A DNA stretch of 64,000 bases, taken from assembly GCF_001562055.1 (NCBI RefSeq), contig NZ_LLWE01000024.1:124001-188000 (forward strand). The letters are read 5' to 3'. The stretch comes from Polycladidibacter stylochi (GTDB lineage Bacteria > Pseudomonadota > Alphaproteobacteria > Rhizobiales > Stappiaceae). Each line of letters opens with the position of its first letter. The stretch's first letter is position 1. The notes beneath the pieces were generated by a model. The model made no database searches and had not been told where the DNA came from. It saw only the letters and a list, made by a program, of their open reading frames with translations. Made by a program: the position numbers and the translations under genes. Positions 54,683-63,555 of the stretch are shown in pieces.

Positions 54683-55546
54683 ATGGCCAAAAATTCTATA
54701 ATTAAAAGCAGCCTAAAAAAAGCAGGACAAATTACTTCCGGTCTTTTGGGGTGGTGCAAACTTCATCCGTTTGCCGCAACCAGTGCACTTTTAGCCATAA
54801 TAGCCACGATTTTCATAGCTTTTCCCGGGCTTGATACAGCAATAACCGGGCTGTTTTACAACGGCTCCATTTTCCCTGTAGCCCATAGTTATCTGGGCAA
54901 TAAAATCCGCTTTTTGGCAGTTAATCTCATTCTATACGCCGCTATATTCTGCCTGCTACTATTGCTTTGGAAACTCGTCTTTCCAAGAACCCTCAAAAAA
55001 ATGGACCTCCGCGCACCCATTTTCCTACTAACAACCCTGGCACTGGGCCCGGGGCTGGTGGTCAATATTATACTGAAAGAATACTGGGGGCGCCCACGTC
55101 CAAGAAATACCGATATTTTTGGCGGTCAGCTTCCCTTTACAGGTATTTGGCCCCCAACTGACCTGTGTAACTCAAATTGCTCGTTTGTCTCGGGCGAGGG
55201 GTCAGCTTCATTCTGGCTACTGGCATTTACCCTCATCGTTCCCAAGGCCTACAAACTACCTACCGCTATTTTCACAGGCTCTTTGTGCTTGTTGTTTTCA
55301 CTCAATAGAATTGCTTTCGGCGGTCACTTCACCTCGGACACTTTGATGTCATGGGGGATCACAGCACTAATAATCATAGCTGTACATCATTATTTATATG
55401 TGGCACCGCCTGCCTGGGCCCGCCCCAAAACACTTAACAACTCGATGACACAAGCGGGCATATCTCTTAACACCAACGTGCGTAGTGCTCACCGCTCACT
55501 GCGCAAACGCTTTCACGACTTTATCGATATGTTCCGCCAGGTATAA
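54683..55546 (+). CDS. PAP2 superfamily membrane phosphatase
   Basis: Type 2 phosphatidic-acid-phosphatase family protein of 287 residues with six helices. Motifs: KEYWGRPRP (K-x6-R-P), FVSGEGSAS in place of the PSGH motif, and FGGHFTSD with the active-site histidine. The S-G-E-G-S form of motif two occurs in lipid-A phosphatase (LpxE-like) relatives. It should remove a phosphate from a lipid or lipid A at the outer face of the inner membrane. A basic cytosolic tail follows. It lies 64 bases after the hybrid kinase, same direction. Confidence 0.83.
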   Translation: MAKNSIIKSSLKKAGQITSGLLGWCKLHPFAATSALLAIIATIFIAFPGLDTAITGLFYNGSIFPVAHSYLGNKIRFLAVNLILYAAIFCLLLLLWKLVFPRTLKKMDLRAPIFLLTTLALGPGLVVNIILKEYWGRPRPRNTDIFGGQLPFTGIWPPTDLCNSNCSFVSGEGSASFWLLAFTLIVPKAYKLPTAIFTGSLCLLFSLNRIAFGGHFTSDTLMSWGITALIIIAVHHYLYVAPPAWARPKTLNNSMTQAGISLNTNVRSAHRSLRKRFHDFIDMFRQV

Positions 55547-55617
55547 GTGCAGGCTGTTGCCCATATGAGAGCAAGAAAACAGCGCTTATAAACACACCGG
55601 CAATTGGTTTATGCACG

Positions 55618-56103
55618 CTACCAACCCATTTCCGCTCGAATATCGGCTAGCAACTGCTTGGTGCCTTTATCAACCATAGCAAACACGGTTTCAAAGCCAT
55701 TATCACCGCCATAGTAGGGGTCTGGTACCTCTTTTTGATTGCCAAGCAAGACTTGTAGTTTCGCTTTTGCATCTGCAGGTTCGACTTTTTGCAAATTCTT
55801 CAAGTTCGATAAATCCATTGCGACCAATCGATCGAAAACCAAAAAGTCGTTGGACTGCACTTGCTGCGCCCGCTGCTGGCTTATGTCTGTTGCATATTTT
55901 GCAGCTACAGCAATCGAACGCGGGTCAGGCGGATTTCCCGCATGCCATGCTCCGGTGCCAGAAGAACCAATATGGAATCGATCACTCAATCCCGCTTGCT
56001 CGACATGATACCGAAAACGACCTTCCGCCAATGGCGAGCGACAAATATTCCCCAAACATACAAACATCACCCCATATGATTGCTGTTGCGCGCTTTCTGG
56101 CAT
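55618..56103 (-). CDS. Low-molecular-weight protein tyrosine phosphatase
   Basis: LMW-PTP of 161 residues. The phosphate loop is C16-LGNIC-R22 in VCLGNICRSPLAEG, and the general-acid aspartate is in VPDPYYGG near 126. The fold is complete. In bacteria these enzymes dephosphorylate tyrosine kinases of capsule or exopolysaccharide systems, or arsenate in a side reaction. No kinase is nearby, so its partner is unknown. ATG at 56103; it converges with the PAP2 gene. Confidence 0.9.
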   Translation of the reverse strand: MPESAQQQSYGVMFVCLGNICRSPLAEGRFRYHVEQAGLSDRFHIGSSGTGAWHAGNPPDPRSIAVAAKYATDISQQRAQQVQSNDFLVFDRLVAMDLSNLKNLQKVEPADAKAKLQVLLGNQKEVPDPYYGGDNGFETVFAMVDKGTKQLLADIRAEMGW

Positions 56104-56189
56104 TTTTTCGTCCTTTATTGAGCCGGTTTACACCGGTTTTGATCACATCTTGATACGCTTTTAAGCACCTGGGCCACCAAGCTGACCGG

Positions 56190-56414
56190 TTACCTTCTGA
56201 TCACAAATATAATATTCTTTTCAGTAGTTTGCTTATCAATAAGCTCGTATCCGTCTTGCTGGCACATATGCGGAATATCAATCTGGGTCATCGGATCACT
56301 CACTAAAACCTTGAGTAAATCACCCTTTTGCAAACGCGCCAATCGTTGACGCGTTTTCATCACTGGCAGCGGGCATTTCAAGCCTAATAAATCCAACTCA
56401 ATCAAGAATTTCAC
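56190..56414 (-). CDS. tusA: Sulfur carrier protein TusA family
   Basis: Small SirA/TusA-fold protein of 74 residues. The sulfur-carrying cysteine C14 lies in DLLGLKCPLPVMK, the family signature CPxP. In E. coli, TusA passes persulfide sulfur to the TusBCD-TusE relay for tRNA thiolation; other members serve different sulfur paths. The partners are not in the window. ATG at 56414 follows AAAGG(TG). It is 86 bases upstream of the tyrosine-phosphatase gene in the same direction. Confidence 0.88.
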   Translation of the reverse strand: MKFLIELDLLGLKCPLPVMKTRQRLARLQKGDLLKVLVSDPMTQIDIPHMCQQDGYELIDKQTTEKNIIFVIRR

Positions 56415-57127
<713 letters not shown>

Positions 57128-57144
57128 TAATGAGGGTAAGCAAA

Positions 57145-58464
57145 ATGAAATCTACACTTAAAAAGGCAGGTTTGGGCATGGCAGTGCTTGCTGTCTCATC
57201 CCTTCCGGCACTAGCTGAAGAAAAATATGCGCTTGCTGTCGATACCGCTTATATCTTCAACACCCTGCTATTCCTGATAGGTGGTTTCCTTGTTATGTGG
57301 ATGGCAGCAGGCTTCGCCATGCTGGAGGCAGGCCTTGTACGCACCAAAAACGTTTCCATGCAGTGCCTTAAAAACATTGCACTTTACTCCATTGCTGGCA
57401 TCATGTTCTGGGTAACAGGCTACAACCTGATGTATACTGGCGTTGATGGCGGCTACTTTGGCTCTTTCGGCACTTACAGCTTTGATCCGGTTGGCGGCAA
57501 CGCTTTGGAAACCGGTTACTCCACTGCTTCCGATTGGTTCTTCCAAATGGTGTTCTGTGCCACAACTGCCTCCATTGTTTCCGGCACCATGGCAGAGCGT
57601 GTAAAGCTTTGGGCTTTCCTCATCTTCACAGTCATTCTCACAGGTATTCTCTACCCGATCACCGGTTCTTGGGAGTGGGGTGCAGGCTGGCTTGACGAAA
57701 TGGGCTTCTCCGATTTTGCAGGTTCAACGCTCGTACACTCTGTAGGTGGCTGGGCAGCACTCGTAGGTGCTATTATCCTTGGTCCACGCTCCGGCAAATA
57801 CACCAAATCCGGTCAAGTCAACGTAATGCCGGGTTCTTCTATGCCATTGGCAACATTGGGTACATTCATTCTATGGCTCGGTTGGTTCGGCTTTAACGGT
57901 GCCTCCCAGCTTGCAATGGGCACCATTGGCGATGTCTCCGATATCTCCCGCATTTTTGCCAATACCAACATGGCAGCGGCTGCCGGTGTTGTCACCACCA
58001 TCTTGCTTACTCAAGTGCTCTACAAAAAAGTTGACGTCACAATGGCTCTAAACGGTGCCTTGGCTGGTTTGGTTGCCATTACAGCAGAACCGTTAACCCC
58101 AAGCGTACCGCAAGCGATGTTCATCGGTGCCGTAGGTGGTGCGCTGGTTGTCTTTGCAGTGCCAATGCTCGACAAGCTGAAAATTGACGACGTTGTCGGC
58201 GCTATCCCCGTTCACCTCTTGGCCGGTATTTGGGGAACACTGATTGTACCGCTCTCCAATAGTGAAGTTTCCTTCATGCCTCAGCTCATTGGTGTTGTTT
58301 CCATCGGTGCTTTCATCTCAATCAGCTCAGCAATTGTCTGGTTGGCCATTAAAGCAACGGTTGGCCTGCGTGTTACCCAAGAAGAAGAAGCTTTGGGTCT
58401 TGATAAAGTCGAAATCGGCGTCGAAGCTTACCCAGAATTTGGACAGGGTTCACAAAGACTTTAA
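57145..58464 (+). CDS. amtB: Ammonium transporter AmtB
   Basis: Ammonium channel of 439 residues with a signal sequence (residues 1-24, ending ALA) and about eleven helices. AMLEAGLVRTKN, LVHSVGGWAALVG with a pore histidine, and GFNGASQLAMG near 255 are family signatures. The start is the ATG at 57145, with GAGGG nine bases upstream; ATG at 57130 is also in frame. It sits 17 bases after glnK and is co-transcribed with it. A clear terminator follows. Pairs with GlnK, which blocks the channel when nitrogen is plentiful. Confidence 0.95.
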   Translation: MKSTLKKAGLGMAVLAVSSLPALAEEKYALAVDTAYIFNTLLFLIGGFLVMWMAAGFAMLEAGLVRTKNVSMQCLKNIALYSIAGIMFWVTGYNLMYTGVDGGYFGSFGTYSFDPVGGNALETGYSTASDWFFQMVFCATTASIVSGTMAERVKLWAFLIFTVILTGILYPITGSWEWGAGWLDEMGFSDFAGSTLVHSVGGWAALVGAIILGPRSGKYTKSGQVNVMPGSSMPLATLGTFILWLGWFGFNGASQLAMGTIGDVSDISRIFANTNMAAAAGVVTTILLTQVLYKKVDVTMALNGALAGLVAITAEPLTPSVPQAMFIGAVGGALVVFAVPMLDKLKIDDVVGAIPVHLLAGIWGTLIVPLSNSEVSFMPQLIGVVSIGAFISISSAIVWLAIKATVGLRVTQEEEALGLDKVEIGVEAYPEFGQGSQRL

Positions 58465-58498
58465 TTGCCAGTACCTTAACTGCGAATAGAAACACACG

Positions 58499-58523
58499 AA
58501 AGGCCGGCCTAAGCTGGCCTTTT
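58499..58523 (+). terminator. Intrinsic terminator of glnK-amtB
   Basis: AAAGGCCGGC and GCTGGCCTTT pair (one G-T) around a CTAA loop, followed by T-rich TTGTTTT. It lies 35 bases beyond amtB and is a typical Rho-independent terminator. Confidence 0.9.
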
Positions 58524-58637
58524 GTTTTACTTATTTTTAACTAGCAAAAAATAAGTAATCCCCCTGAAAGTTATATATTTATTTGATCCCCAAAAGAATT
58601 ACCTGTAATATTTCAGAATATTTGCTGGAGATTTGAT

Positions 58638-59297
58638 ATGTATAAAGATTTTCTAGAGCGGGTCTGCCAAAACTACGATGTTTTAGCCTTGGGTTCCATG
58701 GGCGTTATCTACAACTGTGCTGATGACCTGGAAGAAATTATCATTCCATTTCTAAAGGTAAACCAACCAGAGATAGATATAAATAATTTTTTAATTCAAT
58801 ACTTTAGAGCAAGTATAGGCGAAATAACCACCTCAGAACTGCTGGAAAATACCCAGCTATCTCCGCAAAATGTAGAAGCGTTTTTAAACCAGTATAAACT
58901 CAGCTGCGGCCTTCAAGAGCTGCTTGTAATAGCAGCCCAAAAATTTCAAATGATATGCTGCTTTGCCAATGATATAGAAGAATGGTCACAACAACGCGCC
59001 TTTTCTGAGCATTTAACTATACTAGACCATCGGCTCGTCAGCAGCACCTTGAAATATCGCAAACCGTCAGTCAACTTCTACGAGAAAGCTACTGAAATCA
59101 TTGACACTTCGCCCAATCGTATTTTGCTCGTTGATGATAGACCGGAAAACCTAGACTCTGCTCATCGCTTAGGGTTTGGCACTATTTGGCTTTCACCGAA
59201 TGCAGATACTGATGTTGCACATCCCAGAATTTCTTCTCTCCACGATTTGGTTGATTCTCTTTCTCTTTGCGAACGGCGTTTGGAGTTCAGCCATTAG
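58638..59297 (+). CDS. HAD-fold protein with a degenerate active site
   Basis: 219-residue HAD-superfamily-like protein. The catalytic aspartates of motif I (D-x-D) are absent: the segment reads LALGSMGVIYN where an active HAD would have FDLDGVIYN. The other motifs are partly kept: ANDIEEW for motif II, KYRKPS for the motif III lysine and ILLVDDRPENLDSA for motif IV. It is therefore probably not a phosphatase and may bind a ligand or partner. GGAG lies about nine bases before the ATG at 58638. Its composition is AT-rich. It follows the amtB terminator and is not part of that unit. Confidence 0.75.
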   Translation: MYKDFLERVCQNYDVLALGSMGVIYNCADDLEEIIIPFLKVNQPEIDINNFLIQYFRASIGEITTSELLENTQLSPQNVEAFLNQYKLSCGLQELLVIAAQKFQMICCFANDIEEWSQQRAFSEHLTILDHRLVSSTLKYRKPSVNFYEKATEIIDTSPNRILLVDDRPENLDSAHRLGFGTIWLSPNADTDVAHPRISSLHDLVDSLSLCERRLEFSH

Positions 59298-59314
59298 CGA
59301 TTTATTCGCCCAAT

Positions 59315-59333
59315 GTGACATTGTCACGGACAA
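59315..59333. promoter_or_regulatory. Overlapping inverted repeats before the DUF2892 gene
   Basis: GTGACA-T-TGTCAC at 59315-59327 and TTGTC-ACG-GACAA at 59321-59333 are two perfect inverted repeats that share bases. The second has the TTG-N7-CAA form known for Crp/Fnr-type and NnrR-type operators. They are 50 bases before the DUF2892 gene, in its likely promoter. The binding protein is not known. Confidence 0.4.
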
Positions 59334-59382
59334 ATCAGCATGCACATTATATTTAGAGCTAACTAATATAGGAGCTTTTAAA

Positions 59383-59589
59383 ATGACAAGTAATGTTGGC
59401 AATATTGATCGTGTTCTTCGCTTAATTCTTGGCCTCGTGCTTATTATTATGCCTTTCACTACATCCATGAGCATTTGGCAAAGCACTACATACACTTACC
59501 TTTCTGTGGCAATTGGCGTTGTATTAGTTGCTACAGCCGCTATGCGCTTTTGCTTGCTTTATCGTATTCTAGGTATTGGTGCGCGCTAG
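59383..59589 (+). CDS. DUF2892 membrane protein (YgaP-like)
   Basis: 68-residue membrane protein with two helices (about 12-32 and 39-58). It begins MTSNVGNIDRVLRLILGLVLI, the typical start of DUF2892 proteins, which also occur fused to rhodaneses as YgaP. The family is linked to sulfur or redox stress in some cases but has no agreed role. TAGGAG lies nine bases before the ATG. It ends before two back-to-back terminators that separate it from the convergent HAD gene. Confidence 0.85.
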   Translation: MTSNVGNIDRVLRLILGLVLIIMPFTTSMSIWQSTTYTYLSVAIGVVLVATAAMRFCLLYRILGIGAR

Positions 59590-59606
59590 CATTATACAAA
59601 AGCCCC

Positions 59607-59639
59607 TCCGGGTTTTCATATCCAGAAAACCCGGATTTA
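59607..59639 (+). terminator. Terminator of the DUF2892 gene
   Basis: TCCGGGTTTTC and GAAAACCCGGA form a perfect 11-bp stem around ATATCCA, followed by TTTAA. It is 17 bases past the DUF2892 stop, a clear intrinsic terminator. Confidence 0.82.
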
Positions 59640-59674
59640 AGCCGTATGCTGTCCTCCCCAAGGAGCATACGGCT
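59640..59674 (-). terminator. Terminator of the HAD gene (minus strand)
   Basis: AGCCGTATGCT and AGCATACGGCT form a perfect 11-bp stem with a 13-base loop. Read on the minus strand, it is followed by TTAAAT. It begins directly after the plus-strand terminator, so the two are back to back for two convergent genes. Confidence 0.72.
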
Positions 59675-59689
59675 AATTCCTGCGTATAC

Positions 59690-60307
59690 TTATGCCCCTT
59701 TCGCTGCAAGCAAAACGCGCAATTCAGCCAAAAACAAATCTATCGTTTTAAAGTGGATTGCATTCAATCCCGCCATTTGCGCGCCCTCAATATTTTCAAA
59801 GCGGTCATCTACAAACAGTGTTTCACCCGGCAAATAGCCGTATTTTGCGCAAATTCTCTCATAAACAACGGGGTTTGGCTTACGAGCGCTGAAATCACTT
59901 GTTGCATGGGCTTTAGATGTAAATATGGTTTGTAGCTCTGGCGCAATGTTAAATATTTCTGCTCCGAACAGGGCACCATTATTCGTTAACAATGCCAAGT
60001 CGTAGTGGGTTTTAAGCTCAGTCAAAAGTGCAAGCATACGCGGGCGCGGCAGTGTTACACGGCGGCGAATGTCTACCCATTGCTTTCGTGTGAGCTCAAA
60101 TCCCAGCAACCGGTTATACTGGCATAAATACTCTTCAGCACGACTTGGTGTTCCTGCTTCCGCAAGCTTTTCAGCAGAACCAGCAAACAAGCGCTGGTGA
60201 ACTTCTTGTGGAGCCAATCCAGTCATCTCCGCAAGAATTTCAAGCCTCTCATCCTCGCGAAAATCATAGAGAACTTCATCTAAATCAAAAACAATAAACT
60301 TGATCAA
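59690..60307 (-). CDS. HAD family hydrolase
   Basis: 205-residue HAD hydrolase with a complete site: D8 and D10 in FDLDEVLYD, motif II in LALLTNNG, the motif III lysine in ARKPNPVVY, and motif IV in LFVDDRFENIEG. The cap is helical. Substrates of this subfamily are mostly sugar or nucleotide phosphates and cannot be narrowed. In contrast to the HAD-like protein 2 kb before, all catalytic residues are intact. ATG at 60307 lies 7 bases after yigZ. It forms a minus-strand series with yigZ and dcd. Confidence 0.88.
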   Translation of the reverse strand: MIKFIVFDLDEVLYDFREDERLEILAEMTGLAPQEVHQRLFAGSAEKLAEAGTPSRAEEYLCQYNRLLGFELTRKQWVDIRRRVTLPRPRMLALLTELKTHYDLALLTNNGALFGAEIFNIAPELQTIFTSKAHATSDFSARKPNPVVYERICAKYGYLPGETLFVDDRFENIEGAQMAGLNAIHFKTIDLFLAELRVLLAAKGA

Positions 60308-60314
60308 ACCATGC

Positions 60315-60869
60315 TCACCAGTTCAGTTGCGCAACCACACTCTCAGGGCCACTTACGGTTATTTGAACGCCATCTTCGGTAAAATTACGTTCAACAACAT
60401 CCAGTTTTAAAAGCATAATCTCGCGTTCAAGCTCTGCGCTTTTTGCAAACCCTACCGCCATTTTCTTTGATACGATTTTGAACCAGGGCTGCAATTTAGC
60501 CTCACTAATAACTGCATTGGCAGCTCCAGAATAAGCGCGTGCCAACCCACCAGTGCCCAGCTTAATCCCGCCAAAATAACGCGTAACAATAACGCCGCAA
60601 TTAACTAATTGATGCCCAATGAGTGTCTTCAACATAGGCATACCAGAGGTTCCTGCAGGCTCACCATCATCTTTGGCACTCTCAATAATCCTGCCATCAG
60701 GCAAAATATAACGAAAAGCCGTCACATGGTGGTTGGCCTTGCGGTGCTCGGCTCGCAAAGCCTCCAGCCGCTCTTCAAAGCGTGAATAGGGCACGAGAAA
60801 CGCCATAAAGCGCGATTTCTTCTCCTCGGTTTCCGCATAAAATTCTTCACTCACCGTGTAAAGCGACAT
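60315..60869 (-). CDS. yigZ: YigZ/IMPACT family protein
   Basis: Protein of 184 residues in the YigZ/IMPACT family. Signature segments are KKSRFMAFLVPYS, HHVTAFRYI, DDGEPAGTSGMPMLKTL and VTRYFGGIKLGTGGLARAY, which form the conserved core. The eukaryotic relative IMPACT inhibits the kinase GCN2; in bacteria the role is unknown, with a suggested link to translation. I use the ATG at 60869; a TTG four codons earlier is also open. It overlaps or abuts the dcd end and precedes the HAD gene by 7 bases. Confidence 0.87.
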   Translation of the reverse strand: MSLYTVSEEFYAETEEKKSRFMAFLVPYSRFEERLEALRAEHRKANHHVTAFRYILPDGRIIESAKDDGEPAGTSGMPMLKTLIGHQLVNCGVIVTRYFGGIKLGTGGLARAYSGAANAVISEAKLQPWFKIVSKKMAVGFAKSAELEREIMLLKLDVVERNFTEDGVQITVSGPESVVAQLNW

Positions 60870-60870
60870 C

Positions 60871-61986
60871 TCATGCGTCAACCGGTTTAAAATGCTTGGA
60901 AAGTTTCAAAGCCTGCCCCTGATAATTCGAGCCAATGCCTTCACCATAAAGGGTTTTCGGCGGGTTCGTCATATGTTCATACACCAGCCGCCCAACAGTC
61001 TGCCCATGCTCAACAATAAACGGTACTTCATGAGAACGCACTTCCAAAACAGCCCGCGAACCTCCGCCGCCAATTTTATCATGACCAAAACCGGGATCAA
61101 AAAAGCCAGCATAATGTACCCGGAACTCGCCAACAAGTGGGTCAAAAGGCACCATTTCAGCGGCATATTCTGGGGGTACATGAACCGCTTCTTGCGAAAC
61201 CAGAATGTAAAATTCATTCGGGTCAAGAATTAGGCTCTCCTTGCCGCGATTAATAATTGGCTCCCAAAAGTCTAATGGATCCTGCGCCGCCTTGGCATCA
61301 ACATCAATAACGCCCGTATGCCGTTTTGCTCGATAGCCAATCAGGCTGCCTTTACCTGAACCTTTTAAATCTATCGATAAATGAACACCGCCACCGATAA
61401 CCTCATTACCACCACTGACAAGTTGACGATCATGATGAATATGCGTCAGCTTTTCATCCGAAATCAACGGATCACCCAACCGGAAACGAATTTGCGAGAG
61501 GCGCGATCCTTCGCGCACCAGCACTGGGAAGGTTCGTGGAGAGATTTCCGCATATAATGGCCCCGTATAACCGGACTCGACTCGGTCAAAAGCAGCACTG
61601 AAATCTGTGATCACACGGGTAAACACATCAATACGCCCAGTGGAGCTTTTCGGGTTCGTCGTTGCGCCCAAACCCTTTGGTAAATCAAGGCTTTCTTGCA
61701 GCTCGACAATATAAACGCAACCCGTTTCCAAAACAGCGCTTTTCGCTAAATCAATCTCGTGCAATATCAAATCGTCAAGACGCGTACTCACCTTGGTACC
61801 GGGGCCTGGCAAAAAGCTGGCACGAACTCTCCACGCTCTTTTCCCAAGGCGCAAATCAAGGCTCGCCGGCTGTATCTGGTCACTATCTGTTGGCTTTAAA
61901 GCAATTATCTGATTATTGGCAAACATTTCTCCAATGGCATTTGCTGGCAGGATACCACTTGTTGCCTTAGTCCATTGTGCACTCAT
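60871..61986 (-). CDS. dcd: Double-length 2'-deoxycytidine 5'-triphosphate deaminase
   Basis: dCTP deaminase of 371 residues, about twice the length of the E. coli enzyme, a form seen in Alphaproteobacteria. Two halves of trimeric dUTPase/dCTP-deaminase fold are apparent: TTNPKSSTGRIDVFTRVITD near 105-125 and HYAGFFDPGFGHDKIG near 283-300. It supplies dUTP as precursor of dTMP. The frame contains YTGPLYAEISPRTFPVLVREG typical of the family. ATG at 61986 is divergent from metZ, whose riboswitch lies in between. Confidence 0.88.
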   Translation of the reverse strand: MSAQWTKATSGILPANAIGEMFANNQIIALKPTDSDQIQPASLDLRLGKRAWRVRASFLPGPGTKVSTRLDDLILHEIDLAKSAVLETGCVYIVELQESLDLPKGLGATTNPKSSTGRIDVFTRVITDFSAAFDRVESGYTGPLYAEISPRTFPVLVREGSRLSQIRFRLGDPLISDEKLTHIHHDRQLVSGGNEVIGGGVHLSIDLKGSGKGSLIGYRAKRHTGVIDVDAKAAQDPLDFWEPIINRGKESLILDPNEFYILVSQEAVHVPPEYAAEMVPFDPLVGEFRVHYAGFFDPGFGHDKIGGGGSRAVLEVRSHEVPFIVEHGQTVGRLVYEHMTNPPKTLYGEGIGSNYQGQALKLSKHFKPVDA

Positions 61987-62114
61987 TTACCAAAAACCCC
62001 GTTTGCCAATATGATAGAGATGAATAACTATTGAACTTTGATTAACTGAGAACGTAGTTTTAGCCAAGTGCAATATGTTTGACGACTGCGACAATTTGCA
62101 ATAAATGTACCTCA

Positions 62115-62173
62115 TTGTGGCGATTTGGTCGGCCGGCTTGCTGCCACATAAAAGAATTTGCTAAAGGGCCGGG
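62115..62173 (+). ncRNA. SAM-II riboswitch
   Basis: The leader of metZ shows the SAM-II pseudoknot: stem P1 with GTGGC (62117-62121) and GCCAC (62143-62147), conserved GATTTGG, loop bases CCGGC (62133-62137) that pair with GCCGG (62168-62172), and the conserved GCTAAA (62160-62165) before the latter. The SAM-II family is alphaproteobacterial and controls methionine genes, usually by hiding the ribosome site. It starts 120 bases before the metZ ATG. A short AACCT/AGGTT pair follows between it and the start codon. Confidence 0.9.
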
Positions 62174-62234
62174 TTTCTGCAAGTAACCTTGGTCCTTTTG
62201 TGAGGTTCTTCAATATTGTAACGCAGGAACCATA

Positions 62235-63416
62235 ATGACTAATAAAAACTGGAAACCAGCTACCAAACTTGTTCATGGTGGCACCACACGCTCTCCGTTT
62301 GGAGAAACGTCAGAAGCTTTATTCCTCACCCAAGGGTTTGTTTACGATAGCGCAGAAGCAGCTGAAGCACGCTTTTTAGGCGATAACAGCGGCTACATTT
62401 ACTCGCGCTACGCAAATCCAACGGTTTCCATGTTTGAACAACGAATGTGCGATCTGGAAAACGCTGAAGCAGCGCGGGCCACATCTTCCGGAATGGCTGC
62501 CGTAAATTCAGCAATTATGGCATGTGTAAAAGCAGGTGACCACTTCGTAGCACCTAAAGCGCTGTTTGGTTCTTGCCGCTATATCATAGAGAAAATCTTG
62601 CCACGCTATGGCGTAGAAACAACATTAATAGATGGTAGCAACATCGAAGAATGGAAAGCAGCCATCCGCCCAAATACAAAAGGTGCCTTCTTAGAAAGTC
62701 CGACCAACCCAACTCTTTCGGTTGTTGACATTCAAGCAGTCGCGGATTTAGTACACGAAGTAGGCGGCCGCCTCATCGTAGATAACGTATTCGCAACAGC
62801 CATTTGGCAATCCCCATTACAGTTGGGGGCCGACGTTGTCATCTATTCAGCCACAAAACACATAGACGGGCAGGGGCGCTGCTTGGGCGGTATCGTGCTC
62901 TCAGACGAAAAGTGGATCACAGAAGAGTTCCACGACATGTTCAAGCATACGGGTCCTTCCATGAGCCCCTTCAATGCTTGGGTGCTTTTAAAGGGGCTGG
63001 AAACACTGGACCTTCGCGTTAAACGCCAAAGTGAAACCGCTGCCAAGATAGCTGACCTCTTAAGTCAAAGCGAGAAGGTGAGCACTCTCATTTACCCTGG
63101 CCGCGAAGATCACCCACAAGCAGATATTGTGAAAAAACAAATGCGTGGTGGCTCAACCATGCTAGCTTTTGACATTGCAGGTGGTAAAGAAGCTGCTTTC
63201 AAGTTCTCAAATGCATTGGAAATTGTTAGCCTTTCCAATAACCTTGGGGATGCAAAAAGCTTAATAACCCACCCCGCGACCACCACCCACCAAAGTGTTG
63301 CAGAAGAAGCACGCTTGGAGCTTGGCATCAGCGATCATACACTACGTGTTTCTGTCGGCCTCGAAGATCAAGAGGACTTGCTTGAAGATTTCAGCAAAGC
63401 ATTAGCTGCAATCTAA
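62235..63416 (+). CDS. metZ: O-succinylhomoserine sulfhydrylase
   Basis: PLP enzyme of 393 residues that makes homocysteine directly from O-succinyl- or O-acetylhomoserine and sulfide. K208 in IYSATKHIDGQ binds PLP, and D183 in IVDNVF contacts the ring. The SGMAAVNSAI and FLESPTNPT segments are family signatures. The SAM-II riboswitch in its leader links it to methionine supply. CAGGAA lies about nine bases before the ATG. A long hairpin follows the gene. The divergent neighbour is dcd. Confidence 0.93.
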   Translation: MTNKNWKPATKLVHGGTTRSPFGETSEALFLTQGFVYDSAEAAEARFLGDNSGYIYSRYANPTVSMFEQRMCDLENAEAARATSSGMAAVNSAIMACVKAGDHFVAPKALFGSCRYIIEKILPRYGVETTLIDGSNIEEWKAAIRPNTKGAFLESPTNPTLSVVDIQAVADLVHEVGGRLIVDNVFATAIWQSPLQLGADVVIYSATKHIDGQGRCLGGIVLSDEKWITEEFHDMFKHTGPSMSPFNAWVLLKGLETLDLRVKRQSETAAKIADLLSQSEKVSTLIYPGREDHPQADIVKKQMRGGSTMLAFDIAGGKEAAFKFSNALEIVSLSNNLGDAKSLITHPATTTHQSVAEEARLELGISDHTLRVSVGLEDQEDLLEDFSKALAAI

Positions 63417-63429
63417 AAGACTGAGCTGT

Positions 63430-63475
63430 AGTCCATTCTTATTAAGGTGATCTTCACTTTATAAAAGAATGGACT
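63430..63475 (+). terminator. Long hairpin after metZ
   Basis: AGTCCATTCTT and AAGAATGGACT form an 11-bp stem, and an inner AAGGTGA/TCACTTT pair extends it. It lies 13 bases after the metZ stop. No T-run follows, so it could be a weak terminator or a processing site. Confidence 0.6.
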
Positions 63476-63555
63476 GCTGCAAATTTACCTAAAGTTATTT
63501 TAGGTCATATATAATCGTTGCTCTGGTGTTTAAATTGCGACCAGGGGACGAATTA

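Noticed and set aside
59176-59382. Upstream extension of the DUF2892 frame
   Set aside because: It overlaps the end of the HAD-like gene; family sequence and the TAGGAG ribosome site support the ATG at 59383.
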